64,000 nt of DNA from Vibrio penaeicida. GTDB lineage: Bacteria > Pseudomonadota > Gammaproteobacteria > Enterobacterales > Vibrionaceae. The translations under genes and the position numbers were made by a program. This document shows positions 35,207 to 45,520 of the stretch, piece after piece. The stretch spans positions 2,294,001 through 2,358,000 of the forward strand of contig NZ_AP025145.1 of NCBI RefSeq assembly GCF_019977755.1, read 5' to 3'. The notes beneath the pieces are model-generated. The model was not told where the DNA came from. It saw only the letters and a program-made list of their open reading frames with translations, and did no database searches. The first letter of the stretch is position 1. Each line of letters begins with the position of its first letter.

Positions 35207-36264
35207 TTAACGCCCCGCTTCAAACCAGCTGAACCATCTTGGTTACCTGTATTTTTAGCCAAATAGTAAAGGTACCAAAATACATTCAAATCACGAATAA
35301 TTATTAAATAACAATAATTTAATAAAATAACCCCAATGAAAAAGTATCATCCTATAAAGAATAAGAACTTTTAAGAAAACCTGTAGCGTACGATGTATTA
35401 AAAATGTAAACAGTTCTACACATTTAAAAATAACACCTCTAAAAGCTCGTTGCCCTATATATTTAGCTCAGACCATATTAGCCCACCACATTTTTTCTAC
35501 ACAAACATTTACAAACACAAAACAAAATTCGCTAGCTTAATTGGTGAATAATGGCCAATTAATGCCTTTTTTCACTCAAAACCCTAAAATGTAATATTTA
35601 TTTACACTTAGAGGCTAAAGCTCCAAAAAACTCACTTAACCCTTTATTAAACATAATAATAACCTCAGAAATTGAGCCAATTAAAAAACAATAAAATATA
35701 CTATTCATTCATATTTATTGCATAAATTGAGCCAAATAATAAACTTTGACCTCTCAACATAACTTGCATAGTGAATAGTCAATATATTTATTAAATATCA
35801 ACATATTAACTAACAAAATAAAGATAATAAATTCGATATATTTACTTTATTTTACTCTAGTAAATTATTTTATGGAATGAAGATCAAATCTTTGTTTTTG
35901 ATTTTGTACAAATATCATTGTGAGCCTTTTATGAATTTTTCTATTAGAAAATAAACTTTAATATTCTCGTTGTGGACAAGAGAGGAACGAGACAGTAGTT
36001 CCGAACTTAATGTAATAACTTATTTGATGTACTTAAAAATTGGATTGTTATCGCTACATATAAAAGCCAAAAAATAGTTAGTTTTTAAAATCAATAAACA
36101 TTAAGTATTTAATATCATTGATTTTAATTTACAAAAACACAGAATTTTAATGTTAGAAATCTGTTTTATCTATTAAGCATTTATTTCTCTCTGAGAAATA
36201 AGCGGGCTCTCTATGTCGCAATTACTTGAAAATTAAATTTATTTCTTTTACGAGTGGGTGAATA
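35207..36264. other. Long AT-rich non-coding stretch
   Basis: About 1060 bases without a believable gene on either strand and clearly richer in A and T than the surroundings. Features seen: an inverted repeat TAATTGG/CCAATTA (35538-35561) and ATTGAGCCAA twice (near 35671 and 35727). Long AT-rich regions before secreted-protein genes in vibrios are often H-NS-bound and recently acquired; that is inference here. Confidence 0.6.
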
Positions 36265-37029
36265 ATGATGAAAATTTTAACTTTATTATTAGTTGGAAGT
36301 GTATTTTCGGTAAGTGCGCAAGCGGCAAACATGTGGAAAACGGTATACGAACAGCTTGACCTAGGTGGGCTAAAGACACCAAATGAAAAAGTTCATATCG
36401 AGTGTCATTTCGACTTGCTCTCGGTGAACTTAACCAAAGATCATGACATCACTAAACTAAAAATGAACAAAGCCCCAAACCGCAAACGTTGTGAGTTTGC
36501 AATAAAGGATGTCGTTAAGCGTGATACCCCGTTTAAATTCTCTTTTGATTTCAAGACTAACGACAACTTTGCTCACTATAGCCAATGGCACAGCTACTTC
36601 CAGCTACATTCAGTACCAGATCAAGGTGAAGCGTGGCGCTGTCCAATCATGGCTCTTGAGTCTATAAACGGCACTTTGAGAATGTTCAACCGTTGGGATG
36701 AAAACCAAATATCAGTGACGAAGAATGGGACATGTGGCGGTACTGGTAACTCAATCGAATACAGAAAGCTATTCAGCGATTACTACTACGAAGCAGACAG
36801 TTGGTATAATGTAGAAATCAGTGGTGAACTTTCTCATAACAAAGATGCATGCTTAACAGTAAAAATTAACGATGAAGTGCTATCTGATGTATGTGGTCCA
36901 AACACATTCAACGATATTCAAAAGCCTTACATCAAGTTCGGTATCTATAAACCAACTTCATGGGAAGTGGATAACGAAGAAATTGAATTAAGTGTTAAGA
37001 ACATTCGCTACCACGAGCTAGCCAACTAA
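36265..37029 (+). CDS. Secreted polysaccharide-lyase-like (jelly-roll) protein
   Basis: 254 residues with a signal peptide (about 1-20, VSAQA). The mature part has six cysteines, which could form three disulphides. Its pattern of strands resembles the concanavalin-A-like fold of heparin-lyase/PL20-type enzymes (FKFSFDFKTND, HSYFQLHSVPDQG, W.NVEISGELS, KPYIKFGIYKP). The KFGIYKP strand near the end is the most characteristic part. It could degrade or bind a uronic-acid polysaccharide, or be a lectin. Gene sits between an AT-rich gap and a terminator, which suggests an acquired single-gene unit. Confidence 0.6.
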   Translation: MMKILTLLLVGSVFSVSAQAANMWKTVYEQLDLGGLKTPNEKVHIECHFDLLSVNLTKDHDITKLKMNKAPNRKRCEFAIKDVVKRDTPFKFSFDFKTNDNFAHYSQWHSYFQLHSVPDQGEAWRCPIMALESINGTLRMFNRWDENQISVTKNGTCGGTGNSIEYRKLFSDYYYEADSWYNVEISGELSHNKDACLTVKINDEVLSDVCGPNTFNDIQKPYIKFGIYKPTSWEVDNEEIELSVKNIRYHELAN

Positions 37030-37044
37030 AAAGTAAATAAAAAC

Positions 37045-37078
37045 AAAACGCCGCACTGACTTACAGTGCGGCGTTTTT
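37045..37078 (+). terminator. Intrinsic terminator after the lyase-like gene
   Basis: A 14-base stem AAAACGCCGCACTG with its complement, five-base loop and T run. The A-run on the other side lets it also stop pdxH transcripts from the right. Confidence 0.9.
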
Positions 37079-37123
37079 ATATTCAAATGGAATTTTAAAG
37101 CCGTATGTAAAGGCTAAAACTGA

Positions 37124-37759
37124 TTACGGCGCGAGTCGGTCTATCGACCACTCATCATCATCGCGTGAAAATAAGAAGCGATCATGAAGGCGATGCTCAC
37201 CGCCTTGCCAAAACTCCATACTTTCTGGCTTCACTCGAAAGCCACCCCAAAACGTCGGAACCGGAATTTTTCCATTCTCAAATTGCTTTTTGACTTCCAT
37301 ATACTTGCTTATCAACATGCTACGAGCAGATAACCGGCTACTTTGCTTGCTGGCGATCGCGGCAATTTGGCTCTCTTTCGGTCTGGAGCTGAAGTATTTC
37401 ATGTTCTCCATTGCCGTTAGCTTTTGAGCGACACCAGTCACATGTACTTGTCGTTCCAATGGGTGCCAAGGGAAATGAAGACTGATCTTACTGTGACTAT
37501 CGAGGTGTTGCGCCTTACGGCTACCTAAGTTGGTATAAAATACAAATCCCTCTTTATCTACACTTTTCAACAACACTATTCTTTGGAAAGGCATGCCGTT
37601 TTCATCAACGGTCGCGACTGTCATCGCCGTCGGATCACTCAATTTGGCATCTACAGCTTGCTGAAGCCAAAGATTAAATTGATCAATCGGATCAGATTTC
37701 AAATCTCGACGCCTTAAGCCGTCTTTTGTGTATTCACGGCGAATATCTGAAAGTTCCAT
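37124..37759 (-). CDS. pdxH: Pyridoxamine 5'-phosphate oxidase
   Basis: 211 residues, close to E. coli PdxH (218). Seen are the N-terminal [14 protein letters not shown] helix, the FMN-binding core (about 60-110, [23 protein letters not shown]), and the C-terminal [12 protein letters not shown]...SIDRLAP signature. It oxidises pyridoxine or pyridoxamine phosphate to pyridoxal phosphate with FMN and oxygen, the last step of vitamin B6 synthesis and salvage. Divergent from the lap operon across about 290 bases. Confidence 0.96.
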   Translation of the reverse strand: MELSDIRREYTKDGLRRRDLKSDPIDQFNLWLQQAVDAKLSDPTAMTVATVDENGMPFQRIVLLKSVDKEGFVFYTNLGSRKAQHLDSHSKISLHFPWHPLERQVHVTGVAQKLTAMENMKYFSSRPKESQIAAIASKQSSRLSARSMLISKYMEVKKQFENGKIPVPTFWGGFRVKPESMEFWQGGEHRLHDRFLFSRDDDEWSIDRLAP

Positions 37760-38051
37760 TTCGACTCCTTCTGGTTTCCGATGATTTTGCGCCTAAGGAT
37801 TTTGGAACTCAAGTCATTTTTCTTTATGTTTTCTTTTCCGCTTTACCAGTCCATAGAATTCAAAAACACGTATTTTGAGGTAACTATCTGCCGCCTAGAT
37901 ATGTGAATGTATTTAGCTGAGGTATAATTAAATGAACAACTTAACAATTTATTCATCAAATCCGAAGATTCACAAGCGTTAGCATGAAAATTGCTTCAAG
38001 ATAAAACACACAAATTTTTGTTGACCGTCTGATTTGTTGCAAGGGAAATAC

Positions 38052-39443
38052 ATGGACACCAAGAGCCTGAAAAAGCTGGACTCAAAAGAACTAGACTACG
38101 TGGATGATAAAACAGCCGCTTTACTTTTGAATACACCGAGTAGTGCTAGAATTCTTCTTTGGGTGGTCGTACTGTTTTTTGCCATTGCCATTGGTTGGGC
38201 TGCTTGGGCACAAATTGATAAGGTAACCGTAGGTCAAGGTAAGGTTATCCCGTCTTCACAATTACAGGTGGTTCAAAACCTTGAGGGAGGATTAGTTAAA
38301 AAAATCCTTGTTCACGAAGGTGAGATGGTTGAAAAAGGACAACAGCTTCTTCTGATTGATGACACCAGATTTCGTTCTGATTTTCGTGAAAGAGAACAGC
38401 AAGTCACCAACCTAACAGCCAATGTACTGCAATTGTCCGCTTCCATCGCGAGTATTAAAATCCGTGAAGATTTAGATCCGGATAACTGGCAAGACAGCGT
38501 TGTTATCGAAAGCGATAAACTGATCTTCCCTGAACAACTGGCTGAAAACGACCCACAATTGGTCGCGCGCCAATTTGCAGAATATCGCCAAGATCTCAAT
38601 AATCTAAAGAATCAGGTATCTGTTCTTGATCAACAAGTAGAGCAGAAACTTCAAGACCTTGTCGAAATCAAAGCTCGAGTTACCAACCTTCAACGTAGCT
38701 ACGATTTCGCCAAAAAAGAACTCGATATTACAAAACCATTAGCAACAGAAGGCATCGTCCCTCGAATCGAGTTGCTAAAATTGGAACGACAACTCAACGA
38801 TACCAGTCGAGAACTCACTTCTACGGAACTTAAAGTGCCGGTATTAACCTCTGCCATCCGCGAAGCTATTTTGAGTCGAATCGATGCCGCTTTAAAATTC
38901 CGCTCGGAGCAACAAGAAAAGCTTAATCAAGCACAAGATAAATTGTCATCGCTGACCGAATCCACGGTTGGGCTTGAAGACCGAGTGAACCGAACCATCG
39001 TCGTATCTCCGGTTACTGGCACAATAAAAAAAATGCACACAAATACCGTAGGTGGTGTTATTCAACCCGGCATGGATTTAGTGGAAATCGTCCCAACCGA
39101 GGACACTCTGTTGGTCGAAGCAAAGATTGCCCCACAAGATATTGCCTTTTTAAGACCCGGTCTGCCTGCTATCGTTAAATTCAGTGCTTATGACTTTACT
39201 CGATACGGAGGGCTTGAAGGCATTTTGGAACACATCAGTGCGGATACCATCCAAGATGAAGAAGGCAACAGCTTTTACCTTGTGCGAGTACGGACTTTGC
39301 AAGACAGTTTTGGTCATTCAGAACAGCTCCCAATCATTCCAGGAATGACGACCTCGGTCGATATTATAACGGGAAAACGTTCTGTTCTGGATTATCTATT
39401 GAAGCCTATATCACGTGCCCAACAAACGGCTTTGCGTGAATAA
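38052..39443 (+). CDS. lapC: Type I secretion membrane-fusion protein, LapC-type
   Basis: About 463 residues from the ATG at 38052 (AGGGAA site upstream; an earlier in-frame TTG at 38034 is less likely). One membrane helix (about 35-55) is followed by a biotinyl-lipoyl-like half, a long coiled coil (about 110-300) and a beta-barrel domain. This is the HlyD/LapC/EmrK family order. It bridges the inner-membrane ABC exporter and the outer-membrane TolC-type channel. First gene of the lapCGDB cluster; the adhesin it exports is not in the window. Confidence 0.9.
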   Translation: MDTKSLKKLDSKELDYVDDKTAALLLNTPSSARILLWVVVLFFAIAIGWAAWAQIDKVTVGQGKVIPSSQLQVVQNLEGGLVKKILVHEGEMVEKGQQLLLIDDTRFRSDFREREQQVTNLTANVLQLSASIASIKIREDLDPDNWQDSVVIESDKLIFPEQLAENDPQLVARQFAEYRQDLNNLKNQVSVLDQQVEQKLQDLVEIKARVTNLQRSYDFAKKELDITKPLATEGIVPRIELLKLERQLNDTSRELTSTELKVPVLTSAIREAILSRIDAALKFRSEQQEKLNQAQDKLSSLTESTVGLEDRVNRTIVVSPVTGTIKKMHTNTVGGVIQPGMDLVEIVPTEDTLLVEAKIAPQDIAFLRPGLPAIVKFSAYDFTRYGGLEGILEHISADTIQDEEGNSFYLVRVRTLQDSFGHSEQLPIIPGMTTSVDIITGKRSVLDYLLKPISRAQQTALRE

Positions 39444-39547
39444 ACCGGGGATTACATTGAATGCGATTCGGAGGAAACCATTGTCCTTTACCAACTATTT
39501 GGCGCGTAACATTGCCTCAAACATTCAGTGAAACGTCCTGATTTTTG

Positions 39548-40228
39548 ATGGCGATTAACCGAATAAAAACAGGTGCATTATTGATGTGCCTGTTATCACT
39601 TCCATTCACTTCAGTAGCTCTAAATACGAAAGAGCAACGCTGGGTAGAGGCTGTTCGAGGCACATACGGTGATCGCGCAGCGAAACGCGTTACGGCTTGG
39701 CGTAATGGCATTGCCGACTACCACAATTTGAAAGAAAAAGATCAACTTGAAGCCGTCAACAATTTCTTTAACCAGATGAATTTTGTCGACGACATAAACC
39801 TGTGGGGACGTAAAGACTACTGGGCAACACCCCTAGAATTTCTAGGAAGCGCTGGTGGGGACTGTGAAGATTTCACAATTGCGAAGTATTTCTCATTGCT
39901 TGAGCTCGGCGTCCCAGATAAGAAGCTCCGCTTAGTGTACGTTAAAGCGATTGAATTAAATCAATTTCACATGGTTCTGGCCTATTACCGAACACCAAGT
40001 TCGCAGCCTTTGATTTTGGATAACTTGATTGCAGATATTAAACCAGCTTCGAAGCGCAGAGACTTACTGCCTATCTACAGTTTTAACGGTAAAAACCTAT
40101 GGCTAATGAAAGAAAAAGCCAGTGGTAAGTTAGCAGGAAAATCCTCTCGCTTGAGCTTATGGAACGACTTACGCTCACGCGAACAAAAATTGAAATTAAA
40201 TAAACCCATTATTAATTATGATGAGTAA
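39548..40228 (+). CDS. lapG: Periplasmic calcium-dependent cysteine protease, LapG-type
   Basis: 226 residues with a signal peptide and a transglutaminase-like BTLCP domain. The catalytic Cys106 is in the GGDCEDFTIAKY motif, with the partner His in FHMVLAYY and Asp in LILDNL. LapG cuts the N-terminal anchor of RTX adhesins to release cells from biofilm and is restrained by LapD when c-di-GMP is high. It starts about 100 bases after lapC and ends five bases before lapD. Confidence 0.93.
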   Translation: MAINRIKTGALLMCLLSLPFTSVALNTKEQRWVEAVRGTYGDRAAKRVTAWRNGIADYHNLKEKDQLEAVNNFFNQMNFVDDINLWGRKDYWATPLEFLGSAGGDCEDFTIAKYFSLLELGVPDKKLRLVYVKAIELNQFHMVLAYYRTPSSQPLILDNLIADIKPASKRRDLLPIYSFNGKNLWLMKEKASGKLAGKSSRLSLWNDLRSREQKLKLNKPIINYDE

Positions 40229-40233
40229 GCACC

Positions 40234-42144
40234 ATGACACTATATAGACAGCTAGTCGCTTGGATGTTGGCAGTATTTCTACTGTTAATAACCTCGGTCT
40301 TTGCGATTGAGTTTAACACCACACGGAATTTCTTAGAGCAAGCGCAACGCTCTGAGGTGAATAACACCATCAACACCGTCGGGCTAGCGTTAGCGCCTTA
40401 TCTTGAAAATCAAGATGAAGTTGCCGTGGAGTCTGTTATAAACGCCTTGTTTGATGGCAGCTCATATTCCGCAGTCAGGCTCATCTTCCTTAGTAACGAT
40501 AAGGAAATAGTTCGAACCTACCCGATTAAGAATCACGATATTCCCGACTGGTTCACGAATTTGGATTTGTTTAGAACGATTCACGATCGTCGAGTCGTAA
40601 CCAGTGGATGGCTCCAATTGGCAGAAGTGGAAATAATCAGCCATCCAGGCGATGCCTACTTCCAACTTTGGCAGGCTCTCACCAGCTTAGTCACTCTATT
40701 TACAGGAATCTTCATCATTGGTGCGGTGGTGATTTCTGCGGTAGTGAGACGCGCATTGACCCCACTAACACTCATCATTCAGAAGATGAAAGAAGTCGCC
40801 AACAATCACTTTGGTGAACCACTTGAACGCCCACGAACTCGAGACTTGATTGCCGTTGTCGATGGGATTAATGCCATGTCTGCACAAGTTGAAAAAAGCT
40901 TTAAAGCGCAGGCAAGAGAAGCCCAACAGTTGCGTGAAAGAGCGTATATGGATCCGGTATCACATCTGGGTAACCGCTCATTCTTCATTGGTCAGCTAAA
41001 TACATGGTTAAGCGAATCTGCAGTAGGCGGTGTGGCTATCTTGCAAGCAGCCTTTATAAAAGAAGCGTACGACGACGAAGGGTACGAGATTGGCGACAAC
41101 CTTGTTAAAGAGTTGGCAGACTTGCTCAAAGCAACCACTTCATCTCCAGACGTCACCATTGCACGCATCAATACCGCTGAGTTTGGTTTCATTCTCCCTA
41201 ACTTAGAAGAAAGTGAATTGCGCATGGTGTCGGAAAGCATCATGAACTACACCCAAGATATTCGACCGGACCCGACGGGCACCGCGCCATCTTCAGCTTA
41301 CCTAGGTGTGGTCTATAATGAAAAGCGCAAAAATACAACCGAGATTCTTTCCTTGGTGGATAATGCACTTTCAAATGCACATGCCCATCCAGAAAAATCA
41401 TATGACCTTGTTACGGATAAACAAAACCAAGTGCTTCTTGGTAAGCAGCAGTGGCGTACCTTGGTTGAAGAAGCCATTAGTAATCAATGGGTAGAGTTTA
41501 AACTACAGACTGCAAACACCACGACGGGAGCGACCTATCACCGCGAGGTTTTCTCTGCCATTGAGAAAAATGGTGAGCGCTTCACTGCCAACCAATACCT
41601 GTTTGCGTTGGAGCAATTAAATGCAGGTCATATCTTTGACCAGTACGTTATCGTGGCGATGTTAGATAAGCTCCGCAGCCGAGAAGTCACGGATACCCTA
41701 GCAATCAACTTAACCATCAGCAGTGTCACTGAGCCAAGCTTTATTCGCTGGCTGACACAAACCCTAACCAAGAATGGCGCACTGGCTAAAAAACTGCATT
41801 TTGAAATTCCTGAGTCTTGCTTTATCAACCACCAGCACCACACCGCTTTAATCTGTCACGCTATTCGCAGCGCTGGCGCTGATTTTGGTGTGGACAATTA
41901 CGGTCGTCATTTCCACTCCTTGGAGTACATCAACGAATTTAGACCGGCTTACGTTAAGCTAGATTACCTGTACACCCACCAAATTGATGACGAGAAGCAG
42001 AAGTACACACTTACTTCAATTTCTCGAACTGCGCATAACCTTGGGATAAAAACCATCGCTTCGCGCGTAGAAACACAAGCACAGCTGGATTTTCTTTCTG
42101 AGCACTTTATTGAAGCATTCCAAGGCTTCATTGTTGATAAATAA
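40234..42144 (+). CDS. lapD: Inside-out c-di-GMP receptor, LapD-type
   Basis: 636 residues. A membrane helix (about 8-28), a periplasmic LapD/MoxY-type sensor (about 29-145), a second helix (about 150-172), a HAMP domain, and then GGDEF and EAL domains. Both catalytic motifs are degenerate: the GGDEF position reads NTAEF, and the EAL position lies in TTGATYHREVF without E-A-L. This fits a receptor that binds c-di-GMP in the EAL fold and, through HAMP, sequesters LapG in the periplasm. Same operon as lapG and the exporter. Confidence 0.93.
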   Translation: MTLYRQLVAWMLAVFLLLITSVFAIEFNTTRNFLEQAQRSEVNNTINTVGLALAPYLENQDEVAVESVINALFDGSSYSAVRLIFLSNDKEIVRTYPIKNHDIPDWFTNLDLFRTIHDRRVVTSGWLQLAEVEIISHPGDAYFQLWQALTSLVTLFTGIFIIGAVVISAVVRRALTPLTLIIQKMKEVANNHFGEPLERPRTRDLIAVVDGINAMSAQVEKSFKAQAREAQQLRERAYMDPVSHLGNRSFFIGQLNTWLSESAVGGVAILQAAFIKEAYDDEGYEIGDNLVKELADLLKATTSSPDVTIARINTAEFGFILPNLEESELRMVSESIMNYTQDIRPDPTGTAPSSAYLGVVYNEKRKNTTEILSLVDNALSNAHAHPEKSYDLVTDKQNQVLLGKQQWRTLVEEAISNQWVEFKLQTANTTTGATYHREVFSAIEKNGERFTANQYLFALEQLNAGHIFDQYVIVAMLDKLRSREVTDTLAINLTISSVTEPSFIRWLTQTLTKNGALAKKLHFEIPESCFINHQHHTALICHAIRSAGADFGVDNYGRHFHSLEYINEFRPAYVKLDYLYTHQIDDEKQKYTLTSISRTAHNLGIKTIASRVETQAQLDFLSEHFIEAFQGFIVDK

Positions 42145-42163
42145 GTTTTAAGGTCTATCAAGG

Positions 42164-44275
42164 ATGCAAGATCCGTTGTTGAACTCGCTGGTGTACATTA
42201 GCCGCTACTATGGCATGTCGAATTCACCAGAAGCACTCGTAAGTGGCTTACCGTTAGCAGACGGTAAGCTGACACCCTTCCTTTTTCCACGCTCAGCAGA
42301 AAGAGCGGGGTTAGTTGCCCGTGAAAATCGCACTGAATTTGAAGGCATTCCAGAACTGATTCTGCCTGCAGTCTTGCTTCTCAAAGGGGGGGACGCTTGT
42401 GTACTTGTGAGCATAAACCGCGAAACACAAGAAGCAGAAGTGGTGACATCAGATTCTCACCTAATGCCAATTTCGCTGCCTCTTGAGGAATTGAAACAGC
42501 TGTATACAGGGCGCTACTTTTTAGTTAAAAAGCAATTTCGCTACGACGAGCGTTCTCCAGAAGTATTGAAACCGCGTGATGGGCATTGGTTTTGGAGTAC
42601 TTTGCTGGAATCCAAACACATCTACCGCGATGTATTGATTGCTTCCATTCTGATCAACCTGTTTGCCATTGCCGCCCCTATGTTTACGCGATTGGTGTAC
42701 GACAAAGTGGTGCCGAACCTTGCGTTTGAATCCCTGTGGGTATTAGCGTCTGGTATTTTTGTTGTCTTCCTGTTCGACTTTCTTCTTAAGTTGCTGCGAA
42801 GTTACTTCATTGATGTGGCGGGTAAGAAATCCGATGTTCTGATTTCGTCGAAATTATTCAGTAAAGTCATGGGCATTCGAATGGAATCTCGCCCAGCATC
42901 TGTGGGGGCGTTTGCAAGGCACTTACAAGAGTTTGAATCGATAAGAGAGTTCTTTACCTCTGCAACAGTCTCTTCATTGATTGACCTCCCTTTTGCGCTG
43001 CTGTTTTTGGTGGTCATATGGTTGGTGGCCGGTAACCTTGTCATTGTGCCAATTGTCGGAATTCTCATTCTGATCCTTCACTCCATGCTTATCCAAGGTC
43101 CTTTGAGAAAAAGCATCGAAGAAGGATCGCGCTTGGCTTCACAAAAATACGCCAACCTGATTGAAAGCCTTGCGGGGCTGGAAACCGTTAAAGTTTTTGG
43201 TGCACAAAGCCAATTCCAATACCGCTGGGAAGAAGCGGTTGCTCATATGGCAAACTGGAACATCAAAAGCCGACGCATTACCGACTCCATTCAAAACGCT
43301 GCTGGCTTTATTCAGCAAACGGCAAACGTCGGTATGATCATTGTGGGTGTGTACCTGATTGCCGAGGGCGAACTGAGCATGGGTGGGTTAATCGCTGCCA
43401 CTATGTTGAGCGGTCGCGCAGTCGGTCCTCTCGTACAGCTGTCACTGCTTTCTACTCGATACAATCAAGCTAAATCTTCTATGACCATCATCGAACAAGT
43501 GATGTCGATGCCAGAAGAGCAGGAAGAAGGCAAACGCTATATCCATCGCCCCATCATTCAAGGAAAGATTGAGCTCGACCGCGTGACATTTCACTATCCG
43601 GACTCCGATCTCGCTTCAGTTCGAGACGTGAGTATTTGCATCAATCCAGGTGAAAAAGTGGCGATCATTGGTCGTATTGGTTCAGGTAAAACAACGATAG
43701 AGCGCCTCATTATGGGGCTTTATCAACCCACAGAAGGCAATGTCCGAATTGACGATACGGATATCGCGCAGCTGCACCACGCTGATGTACGCCGCAACAT
43801 TGGTTGTGTACCACAAGATATCACTCTGTTCTTTGGCTCAATTCGAGACAACATTACGCTTGGTCAACCTTTAGTGGATGACAGAGAAGTACTGGATGCG
43901 GCAAACCGAGGTGGTGTGACCGTATTTACTCAACAAGACCCCGCAGGGCTTGAAAGGCAGGTAGGTGAAGGTGGGCTTCTACTGTCTGGCGGTCAGCGCC
44001 AATCCGTTGCTATATCGCGAGCATTCCTTGGCAGGCCTCCGGTTTTACTCATGGACGAACCAACCAGTTCTATGGATAACCGTTCCGAAATGCACATCAA
44101 ACATCAGCTTGTTAATCTGAAAAAGAGCGAGACGCTGATATTGATAACGCACAAAACCTCAATGCTCGATGTCGTAGATCGTGTGATTGTAATGGAAAAA
44201 GGGGCAGTGATCGCCGACGGACCGAAAGAGCAAGTTCTCAACAGCTTAAAACAAGGTCGCGTGAAAGCATCGTAG
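42164..44275 (+). CDS. lapB: Type I secretion ABC exporter, LapB-type
   Basis: 703 residues. The N-terminal C39-like domain (about 1-130) lacks the catalytic Cys (LNSLVYISRYYG), as in RTX exporters. Six membrane helices (about 150-430) are followed by an ABC domain (about 470-700) with GRIGSGKTT Walker A, LSGGQRQSV signature, VLLMDEPTSSMD Walker B and LITHKTS. It exports a large adhesin with a C-terminal secretion signal. It ends the lap cluster; no outer-membrane partner or adhesin gene follows. Confidence 0.93.
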   Translation: MQDPLLNSLVYISRYYGMSNSPEALVSGLPLADGKLTPFLFPRSAERAGLVARENRTEFEGIPELILPAVLLLKGGDACVLVSINRETQEAEVVTSDSHLMPISLPLEELKQLYTGRYFLVKKQFRYDERSPEVLKPRDGHWFWSTLLESKHIYRDVLIASILINLFAIAAPMFTRLVYDKVVPNLAFESLWVLASGIFVVFLFDFLLKLLRSYFIDVAGKKSDVLISSKLFSKVMGIRMESRPASVGAFARHLQEFESIREFFTSATVSSLIDLPFALLFLVVIWLVAGNLVIVPIVGILILILHSMLIQGPLRKSIEEGSRLASQKYANLIESLAGLETVKVFGAQSQFQYRWEEAVAHMANWNIKSRRITDSIQNAAGFIQQTANVGMIIVGVYLIAEGELSMGGLIAATMLSGRAVGPLVQLSLLSTRYNQAKSSMTIIEQVMSMPEEQEEGKRYIHRPIIQGKIELDRVTFHYPDSDLASVRDVSICINPGEKVAIIGRIGSGKTTIERLIMGLYQPTEGNVRIDDTDIAQLHHADVRRNIGCVPQDITLFFGSIRDNITLGQPLVDDREVLDAANRGGVTVFTQQDPAGLERQVGEGGLLLSGGQRQSVAISRAFLGRPPVLLMDEPTSSMDNRSEMHIKHQLVNLKKSETLILITHKTSMLDVVDRVIVMEKGAVIADGPKEQVLNSLKQGRVKAS

Positions 44276-44322
44276 TACTGAGCCTACAGCCAATAATGAT
44301 GCCAACATCTATTTGTGAACTC

Positions 44323-44350
44323 AGCCCTCTCTAACCGAGAGGGCTTTTTT
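44323..44350 (+). terminator. Intrinsic terminator of the lap operon
   Basis: Nine-base stem AGCCCTCTC/GAGAGGGCT with six T, about 50 bases past the lapB stop. Confidence 0.9.
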
Positions 44351-44398
44351 AACTTAATCTATCCCCTGCATCTGATGGGTATATATCCGAAAGCGTCA

Positions 44399-45355
44399 TC
44401 ACAATTTAACCACCACACTTCCTGCTTTGCGCCCTTCTTCCACACGACGATGAGCTTCCACCAACTTGTCGAATTCGAAAATCGAATCAATAACTGGGTT
44501 TAATTTATCGGTCTCAATCAACGTTTTTATCTGGTTCATATCACTCTTTGTTTCGATAGCTAAACCACACACAACTTTTCTTCGCCCCCATATTCGCGTA
44601 GTCAGCATGCGATAAAAATCAGTAAGACCGCCTGATGCAGCGAGCCAAACTCCATCATTGGTGAGCAAGTGTTTACAAGCTGAGTATTTAAGATTACCAA
44701 CCGTGTCATATAGAATGTCGAACTCGCCAGATCTATCTTCAACCGCCCTTTCTGTGTAATCCCAAACATCGTGAGCACCAAGGGATTGGACGAGCGCTTT
44801 CTTTGCTAATTGACATACGGCGGTCACTTCCATTCCTTTGTTTACCGCAATCTGAATACCGTAGCTACCCAGCGCGCCACCCGCACCGTTGATAAGAATG
44901 CGTAATTTTGGTCTTGTTGAGATCCGATGATGCAAAAAATACCAAGAAGCTGTCGCTCCAAAGGGGATGGATGCCGCTTGTTCAAAGGTTAAGCTTGAAG
45001 GCATATGCGTTACAGCAGCGGACTCCTCGAGCAATAAATACTCGGCGTGCGCACCCATTTCTGTTCCAGTACCACCAAAAACGCAGTCTCCGGTATTGAA
45101 TTGAGTCACTGACTCCCCGATAGCCGCTATCTCTCCAGAAAATTCAGTTCCTAGCACTTGTTTCTTGGGAGTGAAGATGCCATTAAACAGGCGTACAGCC
45201 CATGGGTCGGCTTTTCGCATACGAACATCGGCAGAAGATACCGTTGTTGCTCGTACCTTAATCAAAATCTGATTTTTGTCTACAACTGGAATATCCAAAG
45301 CCTTTGTTTGTAATACATCTGTATCACCGTAACGCTCATATATCATCGCTTTCAT
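44399..45355 (-). CDS. Zinc-free medium-chain (quinone) oxidoreductase
   Basis: About 318 residues from the Met of MKAMIYERYGD (45355; AGGAAG site upstream; a longer reading to 45388 is less likely). GroES-like domain (about 1-120) and Rossmann domain (about 130-250) with ILINGAGGALGSYGIQIA. It lacks the catalytic zinc cysteines of alcohol dehydrogenases, so it is of the NADPH quinone/enone reductase type. Single gene, divergent from the AraC-type regulator, which may control it. Confidence 0.85.
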   Translation of the reverse strand: MKAMIYERYGDTDVLQTKALDIPVVDKNQILIKVRATTVSSADVRMRKADPWAVRLFNGIFTPKKQVLGTEFSGEIAAIGESVTQFNTGDCVFGGTGTEMGAHAEYLLLEESAAVTHMPSSLTFEQAASIPFGATASWYFLHHRISTRPKLRILINGAGGALGSYGIQIAVNKGMEVTAVCQLAKKALVQSLGAHDVWDYTERAVEDRSGEFDILYDTVGNLKYSACKHLLTNDGVWLAASGGLTDFYRMLTTRIWGRRKVVCGLAIETKSDMNQIKTLIETDKLNPVIDSIFEFDKLVEAHRRVEEGRKAGSVVVKL

Positions 45356-45520
45356 TATCTGTCTTCCTAGCTCATTCACTCGCCTCACTTTAAAACGACA
45401 AAGAATCCTTAACTTGATAGTTTGTGCGGTACTGGTTACTTTTTTACTGAAGTCACAATTTGGTTCTGGTCAGGGTTTGGCTTAAATCACTATTCAACTC
45501 CATCGTTTTGGAAGGACGGC

